From contig NZ_JAZQRL010000126.1 of assembly GCF_045629565.1 (NCBI RefSeq), positions 1 through 64,000 on the forward strand: 64,000 nucleotides of DNA. The letters are read 5' to 3'. Shown one piece after another: positions 34,990 through 43,494 of this stretch (positions are counted from its first letter, which is position 1; each line of letters begins with the position of its first letter). The position numbers and the translations under genes were made by a program. Source of the stretch: Arcticibacter sp045629565 (GTDB lineage Bacteria; Bacteroidota; Bacteroidia; Sphingobacteriales; Sphingobacteriaceae). The notes below the pieces were generated by a model, which saw only the letters and a list, made by a program, of their open reading frames with translations, had not been told where the DNA came from and made no database searches.

Positions 34990-35422
34990 ATACAAAATCG
35001 TCTGCTTCCTTTCCTTGATAACAGCTGTATGTTCGGTCATTTATTCTTGTCAATCAGAGAACGACCTCAATTACGCCCGGTATTACACCAATGGAAAAAA
35101 ACTGTATGACGTTCACTGTCAGAACTGCCACGGATCTGACGGTCAGGGATTAGGTAAGCTGATCCCGCCCCTTAATGACACAACTTTCCTCAAAAAGCAT
35201 AAGTCAGAGCTAGCCTGTTGGATTAAGCATGGCGTAAGCGACAGCATGCTTGTTAACCAGGTACTTTATGCCTCGGAGATGCCTGCTAATGCGAACCTCC
35301 CAGATATAGATATTGCAGCCCTAATAACCTACATCACCAATACTTTCGGAAACAATCAAGGCTTATATGATGCCAATGAAGCGTCTGCTGATCTTAAAAA
35401 GCAGTGCATTATCAGTAAATAA
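34982..35422 (+). CDS. Cytochrome c, class I lipoprotein
   Basis: 146 aa. It has an N-terminal lipoprotein signal (Cys23), then one haem-binding site CQNCH at residues 46-50, and a Met ligand candidate in ASEMPA near residue 100. One c-type haem is expected, held at the periplasmic side of a membrane. The gene overlaps the SCO gene by 8 nt, suggesting joint action in electron transfer or in oxidase assembly. RNase P RNA begins about 14 nt beyond the stop. Confidence 0.92.
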   Translation: MSKYKIVCFLSLITAVCSVIYSCQSENDLNYARYYTNGKKLYDVHCQNCHGSDGQGLGKLIPPLNDTTFLKKHKSELACWIKHGVSDSMLVNQVLYASEMPANANLPDIDIAALITYITNTFGNNQGLYDANEASADLKKQCIISK

Positions 35423-35425
35423 AGC

Positions 35426-35433
35426 TACCTTTG
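35426..35433 (+). promoter_or_regulatory. -7 box of rnpB
   Basis: TACCTTTG is an exact -7 match that lies 3 nt beyond the cytochrome c stop codon and 2-3 nt before the expected RNase P 5' end. The -33 region would lie inside the cytochrome c gene, where no clear TTG is seen. Confidence 0.55.
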
Positions 35434-35435
35434 CA

Positions 35436-35808
35436 AAGGTTGTTCCATCGCCGGATATTTATATCAGGAGGAAAGTCCGGGCAACACAGAGCGTCTTGCT
35501 TCCTAACGGGAAGGGCACATCTTGGATGTGTACGGAAAGTGCCACAGAAAACAAACTACCTGAATTGCTTGCGATTTGGGAAAAGGTGAAAACGTGAGGT
35601 AAGAGCTCACGGCTTTGTATGGTAACATACACCGCGGTAAACCCCAGGAGTTGAAAGACCAAATATGCTGGCGACTGAAGGCTGCTCGTCTTAGTTTTGC
35701 TTCGCAAATGCGCCAGCGGGTAGGTCGTTTGACCATGTTAGTAATAACTTGGCTAGATAAATGATGGAAGCCCTTTATGGGAGACAGAACCCGGCTTACA
35801 GACCTTAT
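35436..35808 (+). ncRNA. rnpB: RNase P RNA
   Basis: Catalytic RNA that trims 5' leaders from precursor tRNAs. The universal 5' segment GAGGAAAGTCCGGGC is at about 35469-35483, and its 3' partner ACAGAACCCGGCTTACAG at 35784-35801, forming helix P4. The 5' AAGGT and the 3' ACCTT pair as the base of P1, which sets the ends to within a few nt. It is about 373 nt, of the bacterial A-type size. Several short ORFs overlap it and are not genes. Confidence 0.97.
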
Positions 35809-35810
35809 TA

Positions 35811-35836
35811 CAAAGCCGTCTAAACAGACGGCTTTG
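35811..35836 (+). terminator. Terminator after rnpB
   Basis: Perfect 11-bp stem (35811-35821 and 35826-35836) with a 4-nt AAAC loop, then TGCTTTT. It begins right after the RNase P 3' end. Confidence 0.9.
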
Positions 35837-35929
35837 TGCTTTTCCGACCACAGCAAATCGAAACTGTATATAATTGTATACATTAGTAAAAACAAAACCT
35901 TCATTCCTACGTTCAAAAAATAGAACATT

Positions 35930-37318
35930 ATGGCTAAAATTCTAATTGTTGACGACGAGCGTGCTATACGTAACACATTACGTGAGATACTCGAATATGA
36001 AGATTATGAAGTTGAAGACGTCGATAACGGCATTGACGGCTTAGCTCTTATACAAAAGCAAAACTTTGATCTCGTTCTTTGCGACATCAAGATGAACAAA
36101 ATGGATGGAATGGAAGTCCTCTCAGAAGGGCTAGCTATCAAACCAGACCTCCCCTTTATCATGATATCAGGTCACGGCACGATCGAGACAGCCGTAGAAG
36201 CTAGCAAGAAGGGCGCGTATGACTTCATTTCCAAACCACCCGACCTGAACCGATTGCTGATTACTGTTCGAAATGCCCTGGAAAGAGGGAATCTGGTAAC
36301 GGAAACAAAAGTTTTAAAACGAAGAGTCAGTAAGGTCAGAGAAATTCTCGGAAATTCTCCGGCCATCTCAAAGATTAAAGATACCATTGACCGGGTCGCA
36401 CCTACAGAGGCACGCGTTTTGATAACCGGTGCTAACGGAAGTGGAAAAGAGCTTGTGGCGAGATGGCTGCATGAAAAATCCAGCCGGGCCAACGGACCTA
36501 TTATAGAAGTTAATTGTGCAGCAATTCCCTCAGAACTGATAGAAAGTGAGCTTTTTGGTCACGAGAAAGGCTCATTTACTTCGGCCGTTAAACAGCGCAT
36601 CGGCAAATTCGAACAAGCCAACGGAGGCACGCTGTTCCTTGACGAGATTGGGGATATGAGTCATTCGGCGCAAGCCAAGGTTCTCCGGGCGCTGCAGGAG
36701 AATAAAATAACCCGTGTGGGCGGCGAAAAAGAAATCGAAGTGAACGTGAGAGTCGTCGCTGCTACCAACAAAGACCTGCAAAAAGAAATTGAAATGAACA
36801 ACTTCAGAATGGACCTTTACCATAGGTTGAGCGTTATTCTGATACACGTACCACCGCTTTCAGACCGAAAAGACGACATCCCCATACTAGCCGAAAGCTT
36901 CTGCAACGAAATCTGCTCGGAATACGGCATGCCGGTTAAAAAGTTCAGTGATGGTGCTATTGATGCACTTAAAGCGCTTCCATGGACAGGAAATATCCGC
37001 GAACTGCGAAATATGATCGAGAGGTTGATTATCCTCAGCGAGAAAACAATCACCGAGAATGATGTTCGAACTTTTGCCAATCCATCAGGAACTGAGCAAC
37101 CGGTATCTGCTAACACGGCAACTTCGCAAAATCCTCAGGTAAACTTTGATCAGTTCGCAAGCTTCCAGGAGTACAAAGACCAATCGGAAAAGGAGTATAT
37201 CAAGTATAAATTGCAGAAGAACAATTGGAACGTTTCCAAGACGGCAGACGATATTGACATCCAGAGAAGCCATCTTTATAGCAAGATAGAAAAGTATGGC
37301 CTGAAAAGATCAGAATAA
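35930..37318 (+). CDS. NtrC-type sigma54-dependent response regulator
   Basis: 462 aa. Receiver domain (residues 1 to about 120): phosphorylation Asp52 and conserved Lys102 (ISKPPD). AAA+ domain (about 135-370): Walker A GANGSGKE at 167-174, Walker B TLFLDEIGDM near 234-243, and the sigma54-contact loop GSFTSA at 214-219 in place of the usual GAFTGA. A Fis-type HTH is at the C-terminus (about 425-460). A partner histidine kinase is not adjacent. The loop variant makes genuine sigma54 activation plausible but worth testing. Confidence 0.92.
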   Translation: MAKILIVDDERAIRNTLREILEYEDYEVEDVDNGIDGLALIQKQNFDLVLCDIKMNKMDGMEVLSEGLAIKPDLPFIMISGHGTIETAVEASKKGAYDFISKPPDLNRLLITVRNALERGNLVTETKVLKRRVSKVREILGNSPAISKIKDTIDRVAPTEARVLITGANGSGKELVARWLHEKSSRANGPIIEVNCAAIPSELIESELFGHEKGSFTSAVKQRIGKFEQANGGTLFLDEIGDMSHSAQAKVLRALQENKITRVGGEKEIEVNVRVVAATNKDLQKEIEMNNFRMDLYHRLSVILIHVPPLSDRKDDIPILAESFCNEICSEYGMPVKKFSDGAIDALKALPWTGNIRELRNMIERLIILSEKTITENDVRTFANPSGTEQPVSANTATSQNPQVNFDQFASFQEYKDQSEKEYIKYKLQKNNWNVSKTADDIDIQRSHLYSKIEKYGLKRSE

Positions 37319-37333
37319 CAGCAATCTAGCTAT

Positions 37334-37367
37334 TATACCCTTTGTTGCGCCAGTAACAAAGGGTATA
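37334..37367 (+). terminator. Terminator-like hairpin after the NtrC-type gene
   Basis: Perfect 13-bp inverted repeat (37334-37346 and 37355-37367) with an 8-nt loop, 15 nt past the stop. No T-run follows, so rho-independent termination is uncertain. Confidence 0.6.
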
Positions 37368-37476
37368 ACACGAATTCTCAATTTTTGGAATTGAACCTGC
37401 GGATACATCGGCTTTCATATACTTTTCCATATCGACTAAAAGCAGATAAAAGCTTTCCGCTTTCAATTTTTCCTTT

Positions 37477-37484
37477 TAACTTTG
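37477..37484 (+). promoter_or_regulatory. -7 box of the DUF6580 gene, 5 nt before ATG
   Basis: TAACTTTG is an exact -7 match. It ends 5 nt before the ATG at 37490, again the leaderless spacing. The -33 region carries TTTC rather than TTTG. Confidence 0.55.
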
Positions 37485-37489
37485 GAATT

Positions 37490-38023
37490 ATGACAAAAAT
37501 GGTACTCTCCTCCAGATATCTGGTGCTAACCGGCTTAATTTTATTGGCTGCCTGTACAAGAGCTTTACCTCTCTATGTTCCACACATCTGGAACTTTACA
37601 GCAGTTGGTGCTCTGGCGGTTTTCGCAGGCGCGCAATTTCAGAACAAGACATTGGCTTTTTTGATTCCCTTAATGGCTATGGCCGTGTCTGACTCATTCC
37701 TTGGAAACGGGTTCAATCTCCCGGTATATATTGGCTTTATCGTTATGGTAGCATGTGGTATGGCTATCCGGGGCAAGGTAAACCCTACATCGATCGCTTT
37801 GTCTTCTGTAGCAGGAGCAGTATTCTTTTTCCTTATAACGAATTTCGCTTTTCTATACCCCTGGTACCCTCACAATATGGGAGGTGTAATCCAATCATAC
37901 ATCATGGGGCTTCCGTTTCTGAGAAATATGATCATCGCTGACGCGATTTACGGGACTATTTTATTCGGTGGTTTTTATCTTCTTGAGAAAGGCTTTCCAA
38001 AATTAGCGAGGGTGAGAGCTTAA
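37490..38023 (+). CDS. DUF6580-type integral membrane protein
   Basis: 177 aa from the ATG at 37490 (MTKMVLSS). The longer ORF from 37385 would include the -7 box and a non-membrane extension, so I reject it. Five or so hydrophobic helices are visible, with the polar/aromatic motif IWNFTAVGALAVFAGAQF near the N-terminus. This resembles S-component-like substrate-binding proteins of ECF transporters, a weak similarity. Function unknown. It converges with proA, whose stop codon overlaps its end by 4 nt. Confidence 0.75.
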   Translation: MTKMVLSSRYLVLTGLILLAACTRALPLYVPHIWNFTAVGALAVFAGAQFQNKTLAFLIPLMAMAVSDSFLGNGFNLPVYIGFIVMVACGMAIRGKVNPTSIALSSVAGAVFFFLITNFAFLYPWYPHNMGGVIQSYIMGLPFLRNMIIADAIYGTILFGGFYLLEKGFPKLARVRA

Positions 38024-39267
38024 GCTCTCACCTGTCCATTCCCTCTCACTATCCATTTGTAGCTCGTTAACTCCTCCAGACCCATAGGCCCACGGGCATG
38101 TAACTTCTGAGTGCTTATCCCTATCTCAGCACCTAACCCAAATTGAGCCCCATCAGTGAATCCTGTAGATGCATTGGAGTAAACCGCTGCCGCGTCAACC
38201 TGAGTAAGAAAAGCATCGATATTTACATCATCTTCAGAAAGTATTGCTTCACTATGTTTTGAGCTATACCGGGCTATGTGATCCAGGGCCTCACTGAGGT
38301 TTTCAACTGTTTTAATAGCCAATTTATAGTCCAGAAACTCAATACCGAAATGCTCATCCTTCGCGGGGAGGAGAAGATGATCAGGATAATGTCCTTTTAA
38401 TTCTTTAAATGCCTCTTGATCTGCATAAATAACAACGTCTGAATTGCGCAGTTCCTCTACCAAAAAAACAAGGTTCTTAATAGTCTGCTTATGCACCAAC
38501 AAACAGTCGAGAGAATTACACACGCTCACTCTTCTGGTCTTCGCATTTAGTATTATTGCCCTGCTCTTATCCAGATCAGCAGATGCATCTACAAATGTAT
38601 GTACTATACCTGCGCCTGTTTCTATAACAGGAACCTTAGCGTTGTCTCTGACGTAAGTAATTAAATGCTGACTTCCTCGAGGAATAATTACATCTACATA
38701 GTCAACTGCGTTTAACAGCGCCTCTGTGGCACTCCGATCCGGTGGTAGCAGAACCACCACATTCTTATCAATAGCATTCGCCTCCAGCACCCTATGAATA
38801 ATGGAAATTAATGCTTCGTTAGAGAAAGAAGCATCACTCCCCCCTTTCAGAACCGCTACATTACCGGTCTTAAAACATAACGAAAATACGTCAACGGTCA
38901 CATTTGGCCGCGCCTCATAAATTACGCCGACAACTCCCAGAGGAACGCGCACCTTTCTTAATTGAAGTCCGTTTGGAAGCTCCTTTTCACTTAAAACCCC
39001 ACCGACCGGGCTGTCAAGTCCCGAAACACTCCTTAAATCCGAAGCGATGTCTTGAAGTCGCGACGCTGACAGCTTCAACCGATCGTACTTAGGATCATCC
39101 ACGCTCATCCTGTTTAAGTCCTTCTCGTTCTCCCTGATAATAAACTCCTGATTCGCCACAAGTTCATCAGCGAGTTCATTCAGCAATCCGGACACTTTTT
39201 CAGAGGTAATCAAGCTTAGGGATCTGGCAGCAGACCTCGCCCCCTCAAAAACACTATTAAGACTCAT
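38020..39267 (-). CDS. proA: Gamma-glutamyl phosphate reductase
   Basis: Second step of proline synthesis: reduces glutamyl 5-phosphate with NADPH to the semialdehyde. It has 415 aa, normal for the family. The catalytic Cys lies in RVSVCNSLDC near residue 250. PRGSQHLI and GAGIVHTFVD are further conserved motifs. It follows proB with a 4-nt gap. The C-terminus overlaps the convergent DUF6580 gene by 4 nt. Confidence 0.96.
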   Translation of the reverse strand: MSLNSVFEGARSAARSLSLITSEKVSGLLNELADELVANQEFIIRENEKDLNRMSVDDPKYDRLKLSASRLQDIASDLRSVSGLDSPVGGVLSEKELPNGLQLRKVRVPLGVVGVIYEARPNVTVDVFSLCFKTGNVAVLKGGSDASFSNEALISIIHRVLEANAIDKNVVVLLPPDRSATEALLNAVDYVDVIIPRGSQHLITYVRDNAKVPVIETGAGIVHTFVDASADLDKSRAIILNAKTRRVSVCNSLDCLLVHKQTIKNLVFLVEELRNSDVVIYADQEAFKELKGHYPDHLLLPAKDEHFGIEFLDYKLAIKTVENLSEALDHIARYSSKHSEAILSEDDVNIDAFLTQVDAAAVYSNASTGFTDGAQFGLGAEIGISTQKLHARGPMGLEELTSYKWIVRGNGQVRA

Positions 39268-39271
39268 ATTG

Positions 39272-40357
39272 TCAATTTTGCGGATTTAAAAAAAGATAAT
39301 CATAATGTACCAAAGCCTTCTGCTTCTTAACTCCCAGACGCTCTCTTGCTTTCTCAGAGCCATATTCAGCAATTCCAAGCCCGATATAGAAACCGGCCTC
39401 GTCAATAAGCCGGATAATGTCGCCTTTTTTGAAGTCCTTTTCAACACTTACCAGCCCTACAGGAAGAAGACTGCTGGCCTTAGCCGATGTCAATGCTACT
39501 TTCGCACCGTCATTAATCCGAACAACCCCGGTTGCGTAGTTCTCCGAGTGTGCAATCCACTTCTTTTTTCCTGAAGCAATTTTCTGGGGCACAAAGTAAG
39601 TATTCAAAACCTCTCGCTCCAGTAGTCGTGGAATGATATTCGCAGTAGTTCCGTTTGCGATATGCACGGCGATACCTAACCTTGAGACTTTATGGGCCAT
39701 ATTAGATTTCGTCATCATTCCCCCCCTGCCGAACTCTGATTTCTTAGCTGATATAATTCCCGAAAACCCCTTAAAATCCTGGTCGATACGTTCAATAACT
39801 TTAGAACCGACAGCTTTCGGATCGCCGTCAAAAATACCATCGACGTTTGTCAGAATAATTAGAGCGTCCGCATTCAGTTGAGAGGCGATCAAACCTGCCA
39901 ACTCATCGTTGTCTGTAAACATCAGTTCAGTCACAGAAATGACGTCATTTTCATTAACAACGGGTACCACATTATGCTGCAAAAGAATGTTGAAACAGTT
40001 CTTCATATTAAGATAGTGAAGCCTGTCCCTAAAATCCTCTTTAGTAACAAGTACTTGTGCGCATACCAGCCCCCTTTCTTCAAACAGCTCAGAATATTTG
40101 TTTATTAACTTTACCTGGCCTATCGACGCAAATAATTGCCGCGTAGCAACCGCATCAAACTTATCAGACACAGAAAGAAGACTCTTACCTGAGGCAACAG
40201 CTCCTGAAGAAACGAGAATAACCTCCTTATTTTGCTCCTTTATTCTTGAAATTTGATCAACCAAATGTTCGATCCTTTCAAGATCCGGTAAGCCATTTGC
40301 TTTTGTCAGGACATTTGATCCTACTTTGATTACAATACGTTTGTAGTTTAAGCTCAT
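39272..40357 (-). CDS. proB: Glutamate 5-kinase
   Basis: First step of proline synthesis, phosphorylating glutamate. It has 361 aa. The amino-acid-kinase domain has KVGSNVLT (12-19), VSSGAVASG (49-57) and NENDVIS near 142. A C-terminal PUA domain (about 270-355) is present, which in E. coli affects feedback by proline. It is the first gene of a proB-proA operon. A -7 box is not clear. Confidence 0.96.
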   Translation of the reverse strand: MSLNYKRIVIKVGSNVLTKANGLPDLERIEHLVDQISRIKEQNKEVILVSSGAVASGKSLLSVSDKFDAVATRQLFASIGQVKLINKYSELFEERGLVCAQVLVTKEDFRDRLHYLNMKNCFNILLQHNVVPVVNENDVISVTELMFTDNDELAGLIASQLNADALIILTNVDGIFDGDPKAVGSKVIERIDQDFKGFSGIISAKKSEFGRGGMMTKSNMAHKVSRLGIAVHIANGTTANIIPRLLEREVLNTYFVPQKIASGKKKWIAHSENYATGVVRINDGAKVALTSAKASSLLPVGLVSVEKDFKKGDIIRLIDEAGFYIGLGIAEYGSEKARERLGVKKQKALVHYDYLFLNPQN

Positions 40358-40381
40358 AAGACAGCATAAAACTACTAAATT

Positions 40382-40576
40382 TTAAGACAAAAATGACTTC
40401 ATTACTTCCTCGTACGCCTCCGAAGTGAAATATATGATAGGTTCTTCGGCCTCATGGGATGCAACCATAGTAATTTTCGATCCCCCATCTCCGGAGGGCT
40501 CGATTTCAATTATTCTGCTCTTTTCAAATCGGGTAGGAACGCCATCAATCAGGACCATGAAAAAGTTACTGGACAT
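40382..40576 (-). CDS. Small conserved-looking protein of unknown function
   Basis: 64 aa from the ATG at 40576 (MSSNFFMVLIDG). The ORF could begin 60 nt upstream, but a TAACTTTA -7-like box ends 5 nt before this ATG, favouring the short form. Mixed beta pattern (RIIEIEPSGDG, ITMVASHE) without a signal or transmembrane stretch. No recognised family. It lies between adhE and proB, all on the minus strand, and could be either separate or co-transcribed with proB. Confidence 0.6.
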   Translation of the reverse strand: MSSNFFMVLIDGVPTRFEKSRIIEIEPSGDGGSKITMVASHEAEEPIIYFTSEAYEEVMKSFLS

Positions 40577-40581
40577 AGTGT

Positions 40582-40589
40582 TAAAGTTA
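40582..40589 (-). promoter_or_regulatory. -7-like box of the 64-aa gene
   Basis: Minus strand reads TAACTTTA, one mismatch from TAnnTTTG. It ends 5 nt before the ATG at 40576. No -33 TTG was seen. Confidence 0.4.
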
Positions 40590-40698
40590 AAATAGACCAT
40601 TAGACGATATGTCGCCTTCTGACTATAAGCAATCAAGATAACGAAATGTTCACCCAGAGATTAAAACTATCAAAGATGCACTTTGAATTTACAAAAAA

Positions 40699-40722
40699 AC
40701 CCAGAAGCTGGCGCTCCCGGGT
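40699..40722 (-). terminator. Terminator after adhE
   Basis: On the minus strand a 10-bp stem (two G-U pairs) closes a 4-nt GCCA loop and runs directly into seven T. It begins 24 nt past the adhE stop. Confidence 0.85.
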
Positions 40723-40746
40723 CTCTTCCCTTCAATAATAATAAAT

Positions 40747-43380
40747 TTAGGCTACTGCCTCTTCGTCAAGCTTGAGCTCATCTTTTTCCACCTTCGGTTT
40801 TCCTTCAAAGGCGTTTATATATAATTGTTTTAATTCGCTTATCAACGGATATCTCGGATTTGCTCCGGTACATTGGTCATCGAAAGCCTGTTCAGACATC
40901 GCGTCAAGGGTCGGATAAAAGGCCTTTTCAGAGACACCGTATTCTTTTATTGAAGCAGGGATACCTACTTTGGCTTTCAGATCGTCTATTGCAGCAATCA
41001 GCAGGTCGATCTTCTCGGAATCCGTTTCTCCGCCCAGGTTCAGGTAATCTGCCACCCTTGCATATCTCCATTTTGCGTTTGGATATTTATACTGAGGAAA
41101 AGCAGCCTGTTTACGTGGATTGTCAACAGCGTTAAACCTGATCACCTCAGTGATAAGCATTCCGTTGGCCACGCCATGTGGTACGTGGTGAGTGGCTCCC
41201 AATTTGTGAGCAAGCGAGTGGCATATTCCTAAGAAAGCATTGGCAAAAGCCATGCCCGCCACTGTTGCCGCATGCGCCATTTTTTCGCGTGCCTTAACAT
41301 TTGTTTCCCCTTCATTATATGCATCTGGAAGATACTTGAAAATCAACCGGATCGCTTCCAGTGCAAGCCCGTTAGTATACTCAGAAGCGAGGACGGAAAC
41401 ATATGCTTCGAGAGCATGTGTCAGTGCATCTATACCAGAAGCAGATGTGAGCCCTTTAGGCATCTTCATCATCAGCTCAGCATCTACGATGGCCATGTCA
41501 GGCGTCAGCTCATAATCAGCAAGTGGATATTTTAAGCCTGATACCTCATCCGTAATAACAGCGAACGGCGTAACTTCAGATCCTGTTCCGGCAGACGTCG
41601 GAATCGCAACCATCATCGCTTTTCCCCCCATTGTCGGGAAGCGGTAAACACGCTTGCGGATGTCCATAAAGCGCATGGCCAGATCTTCAAACCGAACTTC
41701 CGGGTGCTCATATAAAACCCACATGATCTTCGCTGCATCCATCGGAGAGCCACCACCTAGCGCGATAATCGTATCTGGCTGGAAGCTGATCATTTCAGCC
41801 GCTCCCCGTCTTGCCGTATCCAACGTTGGATCTGGCTCAACGTCGAAATATACAGTATGCTCAATGCCTAACTCCTCCAGCACCTTCACCACCGGATCCA
41901 AAAAGCCTAACTTATATAGCACCTTGTCCGTTACAATAAAAGCCCTTTTCCGCCCAAGCTCTTTAAGCTCGCGAAGAGCAACAGGCATACAACCGTATTT
42001 AAAATAAACCTTTTCAGGTACTCTGAACCATAGCATATTTTCCCTTCTGCTTGCCACGCTTTTTATATTTAATAAATGTTTAACGCCTACATTCTCAGAA
42101 ACAGAATTTCCTCCCCAGCTTCCACATCCCAAAGTTAGAGAAGGAGATAGTTTAAAATTGAAGATGTCGCCTATCGCTCCCTGGGAAGATGGCATGTTTA
42201 CAATCGTCCGCCCTGTCTTCATCTTAGTTCCGAAAGCTTCGATTCTGTCGTGCGACTTGACCTCGTCCGTGTAAAGGACCGATGTATGTCCGAAGCCGCC
42301 CAATTTAACCAGCCGGACAGACTTCTCCAAAGCTTCCTCAAACGTGCCGGCCTTATACATCGCCAATAGCGGAGAAAGCTTCTCATGAGAGAAGGCTTCA
42401 TCCCTTTCTACAGATTCGACCTCTCCGATGAGTACCTTAGTGTATTCAGGTACAGTAAAGCCTGCCAACTGGGCAATTTTGAAAGCAGATTGGCCTACTA
42501 TTTCGGCATTTAAAACGCCGTTTACCAAAATCACTTTTCTGACCTTTTCTGTTTCTTCGTCATTCAGAATATAAGCACCCCGGTCTTCAAACTCATGTTT
42601 AACCTCCTCATAAATGCGGTCAATTACAATGACAGACTGTTCAGACGCGCATATCATCCCGTTATCAAATGTCTTTGATAAGAGAATGGAGTTTACCGCC
42701 ATCTTCAGATGAGCTGTTTCATCAATAATTGCCGGTGTATTTCCTGCTCCCACTCCAATGGCTGGCTTGCCTGATGAATAAGCGGACTTAACCATCCCCG
42801 GTCCACCTGTAGCCAAAGTGAGATCACACTCAGACATAACGATCTGCGATAACTCTACGGAAGGCTCGTCAATCCAGGCAATAATATCTTTGGGTGCCCC
42901 TGCTGCGATAGCTGCTTCCAACACGATCTTCGCAGCTGCGATTGTTGACTTCTTTGCCCTCGGATGTGGTGAAAAAATGATTCCGTTTCTTGTTTTCAGA
43001 GCGATAAGAGCTTTGAAAATCGCTGTTGAAGTTGGGTTGGTTGTTGGAACAACCGCGGCGATCACACCAATCGGCTCAGCAATCTTCGTAATACCAAAGG
43101 CCTCATCGGTTTCTATGACACCGCATGTCTTTGAATCTTTATATTGGTTATAAATATATTCTGAAGCGAAGTGGTTTTTAATCACTTTATCTTCCACAAG
43201 ACCCATTCCTGTTTCTTCAACCGCCAGCTTAGCCAGCAATATTCTGGCATTGTTTGCAGCCATGGCCGATTGACGAAAAATTTCATCAACCTGGTCCTGG
43301 CTATAGGTTGAGTACAACCGCTGAGCTTCTCGGACCCTTTCTATTTTTTGAACAAGCTTTTCCGCATTTGTGGGTTTCAT
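40747..43380 (-). CDS. adhE: Bifunctional acetaldehyde-CoA / alcohol dehydrogenase
   Basis: Converts acetyl-CoA to acetaldehyde and then to ethanol with two NADH, a fermentative redox sink. It has 877 aa, the usual fused length. The N-terminal aldehyde dehydrogenase has its catalytic Cys244 (NGMICASEQ). The C-terminal iron-dependent alcohol dehydrogenase (from about 450) shows GGGSPMDAAKIMW and the metal-binding histidines in GICHSLAHKLGATHHVPHG. It forms a one-gene unit with its own terminator, a well-formed promoter and a palindromic activator-type site upstream, which fits oxygen- or redox-linked control. Confidence 0.96.
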   Translation of the reverse strand: MKPTNAEKLVQKIERVREAQRLYSTYSQDQVDEIFRQSAMAANNARILLAKLAVEETGMGLVEDKVIKNHFASEYIYNQYKDSKTCGVIETDEAFGITKIAEPIGVIAAVVPTTNPTSTAIFKALIALKTRNGIIFSPHPRAKKSTIAAAKIVLEAAIAAGAPKDIIAWIDEPSVELSQIVMSECDLTLATGGPGMVKSAYSSGKPAIGVGAGNTPAIIDETAHLKMAVNSILLSKTFDNGMICASEQSVIVIDRIYEEVKHEFEDRGAYILNDEETEKVRKVILVNGVLNAEIVGQSAFKIAQLAGFTVPEYTKVLIGEVESVERDEAFSHEKLSPLLAMYKAGTFEEALEKSVRLVKLGGFGHTSVLYTDEVKSHDRIEAFGTKMKTGRTIVNMPSSQGAIGDIFNFKLSPSLTLGCGSWGGNSVSENVGVKHLLNIKSVASRRENMLWFRVPEKVYFKYGCMPVALRELKELGRKRAFIVTDKVLYKLGFLDPVVKVLEELGIEHTVYFDVEPDPTLDTARRGAAEMISFQPDTIIALGGGSPMDAAKIMWVLYEHPEVRFEDLAMRFMDIRKRVYRFPTMGGKAMMVAIPTSAGTGSEVTPFAVITDEVSGLKYPLADYELTPDMAIVDAELMMKMPKGLTSASGIDALTHALEAYVSVLASEYTNGLALEAIRLIFKYLPDAYNEGETNVKAREKMAHAATVAGMAFANAFLGICHSLAHKLGATHHVPHGVANGMLITEVIRFNAVDNPRKQAAFPQYKYPNAKWRYARVADYLNLGGETDSEKIDLLIAAIDDLKAKVGIPASIKEYGVSEKAFYPTLDAMSEQAFDDQCTGANPRYPLISELKQLYINAFEGKPKVEKDELKLDEEAVA

Positions 43381-43414
43381 AACGATTACGTTTAATCTAT
43401 GTGATTCAATGGTA

Positions 43415-43445
43415 TAAAGGTATACTCATATCCTCTTGAAACCAA
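43415..43445 (-). promoter_or_regulatory. adhE promoter
   Basis: On the minus strand TTG (start 43445), a 20-nt spacer and TACCTTTA (43422 to 43415) form a Bacteroidota-type promoter with one -7 mismatch. The predicted start is near 43409, leaving a leader of about 30 nt before the ATG at 43380. Confidence 0.7.
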
Positions 43446-43465
43446 TGACAGCTATCAACCTGCCA

Positions 43466-43481
43466 AATGATGACAATCATT
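43466..43481 (-). promoter_or_regulatory. FNR/CRP-like palindrome upstream of adhE
   Basis: AATGAT-N4-ATCATT inverted repeat, containing TGAT-N4-ATCA, the inner core of FNR-type sites (TTGAT-N4-ATCAA). Its centre is about 64 nt upstream of the predicted start, the distance of class I activator sites. The regulator is not identified in this window. Confidence 0.45.
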
Positions 43482-43494
43482 AAACCTCAGGCGT

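Noticed and set aside
35503..35976. Open frames over the RNase P RNA (both strands)
   Set aside because: The region is a highly confident rnpB; the frames have no protein character.
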